Shown here: positions 1-11,460 of the stretch, piece by piece
Numbering within the stretch: the first letter of the stretch is position 1
Layout of the letters: each line of letters starts with the position of its first letter
Made by a program: the position numbers and the translations under genes
NCBI GenBank assembly: GCA_036924285.1
Contig: JAYKYS010000002.1
Coordinates: 46,391,501 to 46,455,500 of the forward strand
Direction: 5' to 3'
Origin: Asterella californica
Taxonomy: Eukaryota; Streptophyta; Marchantiopsida; Marchantiales; Aytoniaceae
Length of the DNA stretch: 64,000 nucleotides
Notes under the pieces: generated by a model
Told to the model about the DNA's origin: nothing
Seen by the model: the letters and a program-made list of their open reading frames with translations, nothing else
Database searches by the model: none

Positions 1-1614
1 GTAGAATCTTCGAGGAGAAGAGTAAAAACCGACTCATGGTGTTATTTCTGTACAAGGTTGGGACATAAAGTAGTGAATTGTCCAACTAGGATCAGAGCAG
101 AGAGAGCTAAAGAGAAATAAGAGTTTATTGATGTGAGTATTCAAGAGTATTCTTGACCAAGGTCAATTCATCTTCTAAGAGAGAATCCTTCTCCAAGTTA
201 TGAAGTGGACGATCTGTCAAGATGACAGAAGTACGTAGATGTGGTCGCTCTATGTACGTCAGTAGTCGAAAAGTTGGACGAGATTCAGATGCGATTGAGA
301 AGTTGTCGACTTCAACAAAAGACTCGGCTGAGTTGCGATGAAAATCGTCATTCAGATTGTTGGAGAAGGTGGTAATGCGATTCAAGCTCATGATTATCTT
401 CAAATAAGAAATGGTACAAGAGTTGTTACAATCATTACATATGGTAGATTATTCTCGAATGAAATTGGTGATGTTTATATTAAGTACGCAAAGACTAGAA
501 GAGCAGAAAGAGTAGTTACAAGATGAGAAAACTACTTGTGTTTCATGAAAAAGACAATGAAGATGTAGAGTAATTTGTTCGAGACTTAAGAGAGGTTGCA
601 TCGGAAACAAAATGAGAAAGAAAGAAGAGTGGGTGTTGTCACTTCTAGAGTTTTTAGAAGATTTTGCTCTTACGTGGTATGAAGACCGAGTGAAGAGAAA
701 AACATGATGCAACTGAAGACACTTGAGAGACATTGAATAACGTACTCATTCTTCCAGAAGAGAGTTATGAGAAGCTCATGGTGGAGCTCACTCATTTGAA
801 GTAACGAGACCACGAGAAAGTTGGTTAGTATGTCAAAATGATAGATAAGTTGGAGCAATAGTTTTAGACGATCTTATGGAAGAGTGGAGTCGTGACGACT
901 GAAGCAGTGCTGATCAAGAACTTGATGGAGGGATTAAGGCATTCAGTTTGAATCCAAGTGAGATACGAGAAGCTAACAACCAATGCGGAGATCATCAAAA
1001 TTACGACAAATATGGAAGAAAGTTTGGATGAAGAGGATCTCATCCAACCTCATAATGTCACTCTAGTGTCGACTTCCACTCTTGGTGTAGTCACAATGAT
1101 AACATATGCACCATCACAGTTGGTGATCGCTTCAACAGCTCCTACTCCAATAATGGTGCCAAGATCATTTGTCTCTACAAAGATATCTACCGTCACCTCA
1201 GATTTTCATGTCGAGTTGAAGAGCATCACCAATACTCTTGCTTATCTCAAGATAAACATAGTGTAACAACGAGAATTGAGGAACGAAGATGGAGGAGGAG
1301 ATCAAAGAGGTTATGACAACAATCTCAACCGGAGGAACAAAGATAACTTTGAAGGAATCACATGTCGGACTTGTGGAGGTTCTCATTTCTAATAAAATTA
1401 TCATGACAATAGAGCAAGAGGTACCAAAGCTGTCAAAATGAATGTTGATGGAAGAAACCCATCACAAGCAAGAGACAAATGAGTGATTACTATCGATGTA
1501 GTATAAGATCTCATCTATGAAAAAAGAGAGAGTTTGAACTTTTCTCATGCACCAGTGGAGATTTTACCTCAAGAAAGAAAACCGATTTGATTTTTGATAA
1601 ACCGATTTTCATGG
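1..1614 (+). pseudogene. Gypsy family A gag relic, truncated at both ends
   Basis: This stretch is colinear with the gag region of the full-length family A element at 48370-50098, from the upstream zinc knuckle through the retrotrans_gag region to the start of the gag-protease linker. Many substitutions, small indels and stops break the frame; the longest surviving piece is 958-1266, matching the segment just before the glycine-rich linker. Similarity ends abruptly near 1614, where unrelated reverse-strand pol sequence begins, so a second event cut it. It is useful as an outgroup: at 1270-1272 it keeps a CGA codon where the full element has the stop TGA (49707-49709). It begins before the window. 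Gag would form virus-like particles in the cytoplasm, but this copy cannot. Confidence 0.85.
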
Positions 1615-1799
1615 CACTTATTGTGTCTACCACCACGTCAATACGTAAATACTCTATTACAGTCACATCATCGTGGACATCTCGCTGGTCTGGAACACCA
1701 TCTCCACCCTCAAGATCTAGAGACTTACCATCTACTCTCTGACTTGAGAAAGATACGACCTTGCTCTTCATATTAGAGTTCATGACCAACACACAAAGA

Positions 1800-2300
1800 A
1801 AGATAGATGCATGCCACCTTAGTAATATCTCCTCATCAACCTCGTCATGTCATCGAGCTCCAGTCCGATTTTGTTGACTCGTGCATGAATGGCGACTCAA
1901 CTCATCGGCATCTAGGTTTGCAACTCCAAGTCTATGCATTACTTGGAAGTCATACTCCTATAAGATCAGAGTCCATTGTGCAAGCTTCCCGGTAAGCTTG
2001 TCAGACTCCATCAACCACTTGAGCGGCTGGTGATCAGTGATGAGAATAAAAGGGTTCTCAAACATATAACATCAAAAGTGTGCAACAGCCCACACTACCG
2101 TCAAACACTCTCCATCGTATGAACTATACCTCACCTCCGTCAAATTGTTGAAGCGACTGGCATATGCCACCACAAACTCTTTTTCTCATCATTATGCTGA
2201 GTCACCACTGCTCCAAGTCCCAAAGTCCCAACATACTCTAATCACTATGCAGTTGGAAGGGACGCCTCCTAACGGATCTCCTCAAGATGGGAGCAAATGT
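1800..2300 (-). pseudogene. RNase H fragment of the minus-strand gypsy relic
   Basis: In broken frames the minus strand reads as the gypsy RNase H region: a YASRFNNL-like block near 2170, then an EGEC-like block, then ILITDHQPLKWLMESDKL near 2045-1995, then a block resembling LAQWTLILQEYDF. The TDHQPL and WLMESDKLTGKLA text is typical of plant gypsy RNase H. Stop codons and indels split it. It follows directly after the RT fragment, as in an intact pol. Confidence 0.65.
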
Positions 2301-2310
2301 TAACTTATCC

Positions 2311-3128
2311 TTAAGCTCTACAAAAAGCTCGCTCTTGCTCATCTCCCCATTGGCACTCTTGGTCCACCTTCATCAGCTTGGTTAATGGCTTCGCAATTGC
2401 ACTAAACCCTTTCACGTATCGACGACAGAAGTTCATCAAACTAACAAATGCTCGAACTCGACTCACATGTGTGGGACGTGAGATACGTGCAATAGTTTCA
2501 ACCTTAGTCTGTTGAACACCGAACCCACCTAGATAGATGATGTGACTCGGATACTCTACCAACTCCTCGAAGAATTTACACTTCTCAAGGTGTAACTTCA
2601 ACCCATGAGCTCTCAACCGCTCGAACACATCCCGTAAGTGTCTCTCATGCTCCTCCACTGTAGCACTATAGACTAAAATGTCGTCAATATAACATCTGAC
2701 AAAATCTAGTCCTGCTAGGATCTTGTTTAGAGTTTACAGGAAAAATGCACAAGTTTGATGCAGTGGGGCATGTGAAGGTCTGTCTTCAGTACTTTGGACC
2801 TTTGAGCAGGGTATCATCAGTTGCTGATGAGAGAAGAAGATAGGTCCAAGACAACGTTCTGAGGAATTGACTCTCACGACAAGGATTGTTTGTATTAGTG
2901 ATGGTTCTTATCATTTGGGTTGAAGAACGTCCCTGCTAAGTCCTTCACATGTCTCACTGCATCAAAGATCTCCTCAGATGTCAGCATGGCATACTTATCG
3001 AACTTCGTCTGTCTACTGATAGGATGATAGTCTCCACACATCTGTCTATCCGTGTAGTTATCATACATATCCTTCTTTGTTGGCATAACTATGACAGATG
3101 CATACTCTCCATGCGACATCTCCACCAA
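2311..3128 (-). pseudogene. Reverse transcriptase fragment of the minus-strand gypsy relic
   Basis: Two open pieces survive. The piece 3128-2895 carries the RT entry segment (HGEYASVIVMPTKKD, then MCGDYHPISRQTKFDKYAM, then TSEEIFDAV), the usual region before the first catalytic aspartate. The piece 2658-2311 carries the thumb/connection region (HLEKCKFF, then a degenerate G-hydrophobic segment, then MNFCRRYVKGFSAIAKPLTKL and WGDEQERAF), the familiar gypsy YYRRFI-like block. The central palm with the DD catalytic pair, between 2895 and 2658, is degraded. RT would copy element RNA into DNA; this one cannot. Confidence 0.8.
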
Positions 3129-3966
3129 TCCAGCCTCCTACAAGTCTTGAGTCCTACTCTGGATCAACGTTCTTTTCATGTCATTGTATCTATAAAGACG
3201 TCGAAAGATTGGTGTGTCACTAGCCAAGTCGATTCGTATACCTGGTCTTTTCAAGGTACACCCAAATCCTTCATACTGAAAGGCAAAATAATTCATGTAG
3301 CTCTTCAAGAATCTTTGAACTCGTCGTCTCTCCTCTTCTATAAGCTTGGGTCCAATCTCTAGCTCTCAAGTATCCTCTGTCACCACGCTAGAGATAGAAG
3401 ACGAAGTCGTTGATTGCTATCTTGCAGCCTATGAAGCAGTTTCTTTCTACTCATCACCAACAACCTCTAGCTCCATTGTGCGAAGAACTCCTACAGTCAT
3501 AGCTACAAGCTCCACATTCTCTTTTACAACATCCCATGATGTCCAAGGATGACGAACTCCACACGCCTCACCCCCAACCTTTGTCTCCACCAAACCGGTA
3601 GGCAAAGAGCTCAGAAGTGTCTGAGCAGTAACACTTGTCGATCGCATCTGACGCTGCTCAGTCAATCCAAAGCTAACAATCCATGTCAAGCAGTTCAAGT
3701 CCATTGCTTGATCCAACATCTGACGACGTGAAGCCTCTAACATCGAAGCTACTATCGTCATACCTGTAGGAAAACTCATCGCTCGCTCTCTCTCATTGAC
3801 ATTGGACTCCACCAACTGCTGTAACTGAGCATCTCACACAAGCCCAGGTCCTCCATCTCTATAAACATGTGATGCTGGAAAGCTCATCAACGTGGACAAC
3901 GCTGTCCTAAGACGTCCCACTAGGTTCACCACTTCCATGGATGACCTATCGACGACTCTCACTACT

Positions 3967-4025
3967 TGTGGTGTTTACAATCTGCAAGATTGGAGATTTT
4001 TTATAAAATTTTAAGTTAGCACTGA
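3967..4025 (+). repeat. Family B-like LTR head fragment
   Basis: The 55 or so bases from 3969 closely match the first bases of the LTR at 29807 (TGGTGYYYACAA, then GATTGGAGATTTTTT, then AAAATTTTAAGTTA). The same TG precedes the TGGTG in all four heads of the window. Similarity fades after about 4025, so this is a truncated or diverged LTR start. Confidence 0.6.
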
Positions 4026-4494
4026 TCAAAGTTACCGGACAGCTGAACTAGTGTTGAACATAATCATTCTATTGATCTATATGTTTCATCATCTTCTAGA
4101 TATTATTACTGTCCGTAATGTAAAAGAAAAAGAGTCTCTCATATTACATACTACAAGCATCAAAGATGTTTATTGTTTGCAGAGCGAGATACAAACTTCC
4201 TGAAGAGATCACAGAATTCCTTGACATTCCAGATTCGATAGAGTCTTCACCAGGTTCATATTTTCCGGATGATACATATCCGATGGATTGCTAGAAGAAT
4301 TATTCATAAGATTAAGAACACAATCTTCAGTGAAGTTGTTTTTAGATCAAGCGATGACTTGTAAACTGATCCTGTTACAGTCTGTACTTGATCAGAGGGG
4401 AATGTAAGTACACTATGAAGATAAGATCCTGAAGTGGACTTAGTCTTCAAGTCCCTTCCTATTGTTTAAATCAAGAGTTCTCTCATTTTCTGGA
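4026..4494. other. Unassigned AT-rich spacer
   Basis: No open frame, repeat or recognised protein similarity. It lies between the LTR-like head and a tandem repeat and may belong to the decayed DNA transposon that follows. Confidence 0.4.
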
Positions 4495-4985
4495 TATACC
4501 GTTACAAGATGTAAATAGTTTATGCATTTCAAAACTTTTTACCATAGGAGGATCTTCATGGAATGGAGGAGAAGGACAACTGAATACACCTTCTTCATTT
4601 CGACAGCTTTTACAGATCTACAAAGTGTTAGGGATGGTTGATGATGACACATATGTATCGGATTGACTCGCGCATGAGATATCTCAGTCGATCCGACACA
4701 CATGAGATAATAGTCTCTTTCCTGATATACAGTTAAAAGATGTAAATAGTTTATCCATTTCAAAACTTATTACCATAGGAGGATCTTCACGGAATGGAGG
4801 AGAAGGACAACAGAATACACCTTCTTCATTTCGATAGCTTTTATAGATCTACAAAGTGTTAGGGATGGTTGCAACAGAACGATAGCACATGTGTATCGGA
4901 TTGACCGGCGCATGCGTATCGGATCGACCGACGCATGAGGTACCTCAGTTGATCCGATACACATGAGATAATTGTCTGTTTGCAT
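4495..4985. repeat. Two-copy tandem repeat, period 231 bp
   Basis: The landmark AGATGTAAATAGTTTA starts at 4507 and again at 4738. The two units stay alignable through ACCATAGGAGGATCTTCA, ACACCTTCTTCATTTCG and CTACAAAGTGTTAGGGATGG. The second unit is longer at its end because it holds an extra copy of a short GTATCGGAT-GACC-CGCATG module. Each unit has a short minus-strand open frame, which I read as incidental. Confidence 0.85.
4888..4965. repeat. Inverted repeat with 14-bp perfect arms
   Basis: CATGTGTATCGGAT at 4888-4901 is the exact reverse complement of 4952-4965. The interior holds two further GTATCGGAT/GACCG copies and the palindrome GAGGTACCTC. A related ATCGGATCCGATACACAT dyad recurs at about 5965-5985, in the spacer of the large inverted duplication. 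Confidence 0.8.
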
Positions 4986-5370
4986 AGTTTATTGACTCTT
5001 GTGTCCATCTGAACTTACAAAAATCTAAGAAGAAAATGCGAGATATCAAAATGATAAGTACATCTATTGATATATTTGGATTGGACTCTACATGTCCTCT
5101 AAGAGCTCATAACATAAGGAGAAGACAAAACAAAGTAAACAAATGATGTTCCTCAGCTTTATAGTACGAAAGTTTAAGTTTGGTGCCTTGCTCACCTCCA
5201 ACGTGTTTGGTTGGCTGCTTTTGTCACCTTTGACCCAAGCCTCTAGGTCTGTACTTGGTAATTTCTACAAGAGTATGCTCAACTAATATTTTGTCTGCAG
5301 GTGATAAAGTTTCAGTGAAATCTTCACTGAATTTTTTGAAAAGACACAATGATAATGTATGCATATGTGT

Positions 5371-5925
5371 TCAGTGAGACATTAACTCATATAGATCATA
5401 CAGTCTCCAAATGTCAAAAACAAATGCTATATCTCTTGCTCGTCCCGCAACTTCTCTTTCTTCTTGACAAGCTACTTCTCTAAAGTTCTTCATAGATATC
5501 AACATATCACGGGTGCTATGTTTAAGAGGTGGATACAATACTTGTTTTCTGTTGCATGGATAGACTACATTTTTATAGGAGAGACTAGCTTTTGTGTGAC
5601 ATCTTCGACAACTTGCATATCTTCCATCTTTGAATACTCTTATGTTGCATTGAGTAGAGTGATCACCAGCAAAATTCATCATCATGACACGAACTGTGAT
5701 GTTTGAAGGTACATCACTAGAAGGGTAAACATCTCGAAGTATTTCTTCAGATGTCGACGATGTTGGTACAGAAACCCTGTCGATAAATGTTATTTCTAAC
5801 TCTTTCAGAAAAGGTTCAAGAAAATTGATAAGCAAGTGATAATCTTTTTGCTGAATCAGCTTCTTAGAACTTGTTGGAATCAAGAGTAGAGGAAGATGGA
5901 TGGATGAAAGATATACATGTGCCAT
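5371..5925 (-). pseudogene. Transposase-like fragment (Tnp2/KDZ type), inverted copy
   Basis: This is the longest open piece of the decayed transposon, 184 codons. The centre reads MMNFAGDH, then DGRYASCRRCHTKASL, then VVYPCNRKQVLYPP, then a RD-M helix, and ends with FDIWRLYDLYEL. The pattern (GD-P/S-TQC, CRRC, YPP, WRLY-LY) resembles the conserved middle block of Tnp2/KDZ-like transposases, as I recall from moss genomes. The CRRC-H cluster is probably zinc-binding. It is a reverse-strand duplicate of 6735-7260, still open although the direct copy is broken. No catalytic acidic triad can be placed with confidence, and the family assignment is inference from pattern. Confidence 0.55.
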
Positions 5926-6096
5926 AGTTCTGTTGCACGTGTATATCTTTCATGTGTATCAGATCTATCGGATCCGATACACATCTGCATATATCTTTCA
6001 TCCTTGTATGTGGGACACTGTAGATGGAGAATGTTATCTATTTTGTGATTGCGGTGTTGATTATAAGACTTGTGAACTTCATCAATAATACGTTCA

Positions 6097-6429
6097 ATGT
6101 TTGATTATATTCTCTTCACAGAGATACTACGTCAATTATTTACTAACAAGCTGCTAGTGGAACAAATCTCTACACTGTGGAAGAATCGATCAGAATGGTT
6201 AGATCTACAAGAAGATGTAAATTACATTAGAGAGTTCTGGCACGGATATAAGTTGAGAAAGTGTCAAGACTTCTGGAATCCAGGTGTAGAATACAAATTA
6301 CCAATTGTATGTCACAATGCAACCTATGCAACAAGAAATATAGGTTGTCTCCTACGAAATGTTACAAGCTTATTGCTGAAGAGAATTATAATTCCGAAGA
6401 GGAGATATACTTCCTTGCTCAGAATGTAG
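6097..6429 (+). pseudogene. Transposase-like fragment, upstream part
   Basis: An open frame of 110 codons starts at ATG 6097 in the spacer of the inverted duplication. It reads LRQLFTNKLLVEQISTLW, then YIREFWHGYKLRKCQDFW, then YKLPIVCHNATYATRNIG. It sits directly before the direct-orientation arm and matches the position where Tnp2/KDZ-like proteins have a short helical segment before the GD-PAQ block. A CDCGVDYKTCELH cysteine/histidine cluster lies just upstream (about 6040-6085), possibly part of the zinc finger of the same gene. The product is not recognised beyond this context. Confidence 0.45.
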
Positions 6430-6734
6430 TACTTTAATTCAGCAAAAAGCACATACTGTAAAGGTAGCTCTAAACTTTTCTTTGTTAAGTAACTCGGTTG
6501 AAGTTATGTTTTTGCTTGCAAAATACATCTGCCTTCAAGTGTTTACATTTTGGAAACTTTACTTATTTATAATAACTTTTGAAATCTGTGGATCATAAGA
6601 TTGTCCCTCCAGTATTGCATTGGAAGGTCATTGGGATGGCTGTCAATCTACAACGACCACTCAATGTGACTATTGGACGGTAGAAACAATCATCTTGAAT
6701 TGTGGAAGAACTTGCAGTGAGAAAACACTTCTGT

Positions 6735-7530
6735 CTTGTCCTCTTTTTCTACTCTTCATTCCAACAAGTTCTAAGAAGCTGATTAGCAAAAAGATTCTCA
6801 CTTGCTTATCACTGAACCTTTTCTAAGAGTTAGAAATAACATTTATCGACAGGGTTTGTGTACCAACGTCGTGGACATCTGAAGAATACTTTGAGATGTT
6901 TGCCCTTCTAGTGATGTACCATCAAACATCATAGTTCGTGTCATGATGATGAATTTTGCTGGTGATCACCCTACTCAATGCAAGATACGAGAACTCAAAG
7001 ATGGAAGATATGCAGGCTGTCGAAGATGTCACACAAAAGCTAGTCTCTCTTATAAAAATGTAGTCTATCCATGCAACAGAAAACAAGTATTGTATCCACC
7101 TCGTAAACATAGCACCCGTGATATGTTGATATCTGTGAAGAACTTTAGAGAAGTAGCTTGACAAGAAGAAAGAGAAAAAGCGAGACGAGCAAGAGATATA
7201 ACATTTGTTTTTGACATTTGGAGATTCTACGATCTATATGAGTTTGATGTCTCGCTAGACTTTACGTATGCATACATTACTATTGCGTCTTTACAGAAAA
7301 ATCAATGAAGATTTCACTGAAACTTTATCACCTGGATACAAAGTTAGTTGAGCATACCCTTGCAGAAATTACCAAGTACAGACCTAGAGGCTTGGATCAA
7401 AGGTGACAAAAGCAGCCAACCAAACACGTTGGAAGTGAGCAAGGCACCAAACTTAAACTTTCGTACTATAAAGCTGAGGAACATCATTTGTTTACTTTGT
7501 TTTGTCTTCTCCTTATGTGTTATGAGCTCT
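6735..7530 (+). pseudogene. Transposase-like fragment, direct copy of the middle block
   Basis: This is the direct-orientation counterpart of the minus-strand fragment. It reads MMNFAGDHPTQCKI, DGRYAGCRRCHTKASL, VVYPCNRKQVLYPP (6943-7161), then after a stop WRFYDLYEFDVSLDF (about 7215-7260). Near 7443-7530, in a shifted frame, it reads KLSYYKAEEHHLFTLF, resembling the YKAEEY block that follows in this transposase class. It keeps the proline of GDHPTQC, which the inverted copy has lost. Stops at 7159 and frameshifts make it a pseudogene. Confidence 0.6.
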
Positions 7531-7582
7531 TAGAGGACATGTAGAGTCCAATCCAAATATATCAATAGATGTACTTATCATT

Positions 7583-8250
7583 TTGATCACTCTCATTTTC
7601 TTTTTACATTTTTGTAAGTTCGGATGGACACGAAAGTCAATAAACTATGCAAAGAGACTATTACCAACATGGAGGATACGAAGAGAAGAAGTCCATCGAG
7701 CAAATAGATCACCGTTGAACCATGCTGAGGATAAATCTCTTCTTTCTTTCATTCTTTTTATTGGAGATTTTGGATGCCTGCAGGTTCATGTTTTTTCTAC
7801 CAGAATCCGTATTAGTTTAATGTAGCTCTGTTTTGATGATGTACCATTCTACAACTTCAGTTTACTCAGTGGATTAATATTTAGTAATTTGGATCAAAGT
7901 ACAAGAAATGTCAGATTGTTGGACATGGTCACCATAATCTATTCTGGTGTTATGCGTATGAAAGGAGAGTGGCGAGATATAATATAATATATACAAATAT
8001 GAAAACCATGGAAATATTTTTCACTAAGTATTATCTTCGACATCTATTCAGTATAGTAAAGACTCAACTCCATATTGAGAGAGATGGGTTACCTCAGGTT
8101 GAGAATGATGTTCTTCAGATATATAACTCTTTGTATCCCAGAGAGAGAAAAATAATATTGAATTTCTGTTCAGTGCATCCAAACAAACTATTAGCAGTGT
8201 CAAACCAAGAAGAAGCCGTAGCTTTACATAGAAGTGCAGCATTGTAAGTG
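7583..8250 (+). pseudogene. Transposase-like fragment, C-terminal half
   Basis: Open pieces 7583-7825 and 7969-8247 continue the gene: GWTRKSINYAKRLLPTW, RANRSPLNHAEDKSLL, and later YYLRHLFSIVKTQLHIERDG and LQIYNSLYPRERKIILNFC. The order and spacing fit the region after the YKAEEY block, but I recognise no motif strongly here. It is included because it is continuous with better-supported pieces on the same strand. Confidence 0.4.
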
Positions 8251-8439
8251 CTAGATTTCCTGTTATCGAGCATTTCCTACAGAAAGGTATAGGCATTGAA
8301 CCCATCAAAGAGAAAAGAGAGGTTGACATGCCTTCAGATGTTGGAAGATATATTTGTACTTTCTTCAAGTCACAGATCTCTCATTCCAGAAACATAGTAT
8401 CTTTTTGGACATAAGATCCGAGTTTTCTGAGGATTCCTC

Positions 8440-9195
8440 ATGGATGGTGTAATTTATAAAGCTGGAGATCACGTGCTTGTTTCATCAGAAGACATACTAG
8501 ATACTGGCATAATTTGATGTTAAAGTACATATCATTGATATGCTTTTGCACATAGTAATACTGAACTCTTTCTCTGTATTTTTATGTCATTTGAATTTTT
8601 CTTTCTTTGCAGGAAAATCTTGGAAATGTCTCATCAATGAGATTTTCTTGAACGAGTTTTGTGGTGTTTTTCAAATGTTCTCCAAAGGGGTCTGGTATGC
8701 AGATGAGCTCCTCAACAATCAACCTGTTTGGGATTCTTGGACAGGACATGATATCATTAGTGGTCCACCTCGTCTTCATCGAGGTAATGGATGTAGACCT
8801 GCAACTCAACTCGTAGACAAATTTATGTTACATCCTATACCTAATAGTATCAATAGATTCATCTTTATGAGTTACAAAACAGAAATCTGTATCTAAAAGT
8901 TCTTAAACCATGATAGTTTGGATGTTGTCCACCTTGTCCAGAAGTTGATAATGTCATGATTTTTAAAGCCATTGGTTGGTCCACTGGCAAAGATTATTCT
9001 CTTGCTGTAGTTCGTAGAGTACATCAATCAGATGATCCAGATGGAGGAAAACATGTACAAATAAGTTGGATTCGTTTTAGGAGTGAGAAGAATATGCTCG
9101 TAAATTATACTGCAAGCATTCACCTTGTCCTTGGGATATTCTTCCCAAAAACGTTTCAGTTACGTTTCAAATTTCTAAGTTCAAGAATCATTTAG
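8440..9195 (+). pseudogene. C-terminal remnant of the transposase-like gene
   Basis: Pieces read MDGVIYKAGDHVLVSSED (near 8440-8495), then WKCLINEIFLNEFCGVFQMF and DSWTGHDIISGPPRLHRG (8620-8780), VDKFMLHPIPNSINRFIF (8810-8865), and MIFKAIGWSTGKDYSLAV with WIRFRSEKNMLV (8956-9110). The YKAGDHVLV segment resembles a small beta-rich domain found near the end of such proteins. Frames change between pieces. The function is inferred from continuity only. Confidence 0.4.
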
Positions 9196-9247
9196 GAACT
9201 CGTCCCACAGTAGATATCGTATGATACATATTTTTGGGTTGACAGAG

Positions 9248-9427
9248 TCCGATATTATATCGAGCACATTAGATGGTAGACTTATGAGTAGATGATTCAG
9301 AGTTGGAAAACACAATATTCAGTGGCTGTAAACACTCCGATATTATATAGACCACATCAAATTATAGATTTATGAGTATATGATTCAGAGATTCTGGTTT
9401 TTTGAAAACACAATATTCAGTGACCGT
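9248..9427. repeat. Diverged two-copy tandem repeat, period about 88 bp
   Basis: Units start at TCCGATATTATAT (9248 and 9336) and share TTATGAGTA-ATGATTCAGAG and AAAACACAATATTCAGTG. The second unit has a short T-rich insertion. Confidence 0.75.
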
Positions 9428-10816
9428 ATTTACTAATAGTGAAATCAGATGAGCACCATTCTATATACAGACCATGAACTTCAAGCTAGTTGTCATTCAG
9501 CACTAATTTGTTTTGTAAACTATTACTTCCGTTTATGACAATATGTGATGTGTATGCTGTGGGAATTCTCAACTAAATGTATGTCACAACTGTGCATTGA
9601 TATCTAGTTGATGCTAAATGCACAAGTTCTTTTATACTGAAGAAGGCTCTAGAGACATACACACCATTTATTTTACATGCTGATAAACCGTGGTTTACTT
9701 CTGAAGCATATTAGCAGTTCTACTCACAAGGTGCTACAGTAACGGTGAAACAATATATTTTCCCCAGTTCAACTTATTCCTACTGTTGTATGGAGCTATT
9801 CTGTAATCTCAGTTTACAGAGAATGTCATTTCTTTTTGACACAAAAATTTAGTTGTGTTGTAGCGAGGATTTTTCGCTACATAAATCATAAATCTCTTAG
9901 ACTGGAGTGCCCCGGATCCACTTCAAGATGACCTTGTGATCATAAGCGTCCAATGGGATCCGGATTTGAACGCTGCACACACAATAACGGTTTGCTCCAC
10001 ATGGTTAATAATCACAAATTTGCTTCATGTTATATACCTTTGTCTACAAGAGACAAGGTTCAGGTTCAAGTTTCTCGTATGCTACTTGCCCTCGTCTCTT
10101 TCCGTTTCAAACAATCAAGTGGGTGTGGCCGAACCTAATTCATCATCAATTGGTTTATATGTTGTTTCATCTACAGCACTCATCTTCCAGCAGCATGTCA
10201 TAGTTTTGACATTCTTGTATGCTGAATGTCCATGTTCATTTTAACTTGAACGGTGAACAAAATATCGTAAGTTCGACGGATTAGTTTCAGCTTAAACTCC
10301 ACCTGGAATGTACATGACGTGCATGGATAAAAGCATATCTGTAGTTAGCTTGATATGTAGTTTTCTTTTATTCGGAAGTCAAACCAACAACCGAGTCCAA
10401 TACATTCGACGTGAATCCACCATTGAGCTCTCAAAAGACTTTTGCACCTAGTTTTCCACTGTTTGCGATAGCTAATAAATGCATGATCTTTCTTTGCACC
10501 GTATCATCTATACGGGTTCTTTTGAAATTACAAAGTGGTTCACTTTTAATGATCCATTCAGTTTACACGTTTTTTTTACTCTTATAACATATAATGCATC
10601 AAATTTAAGGCACTCTTTTACTTTTCACTAATCTGACTTCAGTTCTGGTGCATAATGTTCAATTCAAATATATATACATACTAATGCATTTTGATTTTTA
10701 TTCATGTGCCTTGAAAGTTGATGGAGCTCCACAATCATTTTCATTTTTTCTCTTTATTTCTTTTTGTTTCTACTAGAGGTTCTATTGTATAACCAACTAG
10801 TCCAAATGGTCAAGTA
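9428..10816. other. No feature seen
   Basis: I find no long open frame, no retroelement similarity and no strong repeat here. Short frames at 9936-10244 have no recognisable content. Confidence 0.4.
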
Positions 10817-10879
10817 TTGCAAATCACGGATGATTTTAGAACAAAATCAGTAACTAGTTGGTCTGAACATACAACTAAC

Positions 10880-11215
10880 ATGGTACGCTTCGATGACAAA
10901 CCAATAGCACTAGATAATGCTGATCCAAATGATCAAATCATCTTAATCCAAATGAGAGCAATGAGTACTGCCCATGTAACCAGTAATTATCTAGTCCACT
11001 ATCTAGTGCTCAACTATACTATGATTCTCAAGGAGATACTTTGGATTGAGAAGAAGAGGAGAGTGATTATACAAATATACACCCCACAAGGGTACCAGAT
11101 CCTTGTGCAGTTTAGAGGTAGACTTGCTCTTGTGGAGCAAAATGGAAAACAACCGTTCAGCAGGAATCGAAAGAGAAGAAAGAAGTCTAGAAGGGTCAAT
11201 CTCGTCCATGATTAG
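10880..11215 (+). CDS. Hypothetical ORF, 111 codons
   Basis: The first in-frame ATG is at 10880; the frame is open upstream to at least 10817. The product is rich in I, L and K: the middle reads ILKEILWIEKKRRVIIQI and the end is strongly basic (RNRKRRKKSRRVN), which could be a nuclear-localisation-type tail. No domain is recognised. It might be the last exon of a longer gene or a stray part of the decayed transposon upstream. Nothing in the flanks supports promoter or splice sites clearly. Confidence 0.25.
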   Translation: MVRFDDKPIALDNADPNDQIILIQMRAMSTAHVTSNYLVHYLVLNYTMILKEILWIEKKRRVIIQIYTPQGYQILVQFRGRLALVEQNGKQPFSRNRKRRKKSRRVNLVHD

Positions 11216-11236
11216 ATAATCGATTCCAACGTACGG

Positions 11237-11374
11237 TACATGGGTTACAAAAGAATTTGGAGTATTCTCAAATGGTAAAGAGTGTATCTCGTATAGCTGT
11301 AAAGATACATGGGTTACAAAAGAATTTGGAGTATTCTCAAATGGTAAAGAGTGTATCTCGTATAGCTGTAAAGA
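11237..11374. repeat. Perfect 69-bp tandem duplication
   Basis: The 69-bp unit beginning TACATGGGTTACAAAAGAAT occurs at 11237-11305 and again at 11306-11374 with no difference visible. It starts 21 bp after the stop of the preceding ORF. The lack of divergence indicates a recent duplication or an assembly artefact. Confidence 0.9.
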
Positions 11375-11460
11375 TAGGGCTTACAGCTTTCCCTCCCGTC
11401 TGGTTGAGCGAGTAGCAGAAGGTCGTGGAACTGAGCTTGAGATAGACGGCCTCCTGTAGA

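Larger units (their letters stand above)
1615..3966 (-). pseudogene. Ty3/gypsy pol relic (RT and RNase H), different family
   Basis: Reading the minus strand from 3966 downwards gives an unrecognised upstream part (about 3966-3130), then reverse transcriptase (3128-2311), then RNase H (about 2300-1800). It differs from families A and B; the style of the MCGDYHPI segment and the RNase H text resembles gypsy elements I recall from mosses and Selaginella, possibly the Tcn1-like chromoviruses. No chromodomain, integrase, PBS or LTR can be assigned. Stops and frameshifts occur throughout. The right edge meets a family B-like LTR head at 3967 and the left edge meets a family A gag relic, so this is a fragment captured in a nest. 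Confidence 0.75.
4985..7655. repeat. Large inverted duplication, 0.9-kb arms around 0.83-kb spacer
   Basis: The segment of about 4985-5900 is, in reverse complement, alignable over its whole length to about 6735-7655, including the coding text of a transposase-like segment and the flank with CAATAAACTATGCA. The arms differ by many substitutions and small indels, so the duplication is old or the arms come from two diverged copies. The spacer (5901-6734) holds the next upstream piece of the same gene. Confidence 0.85.
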
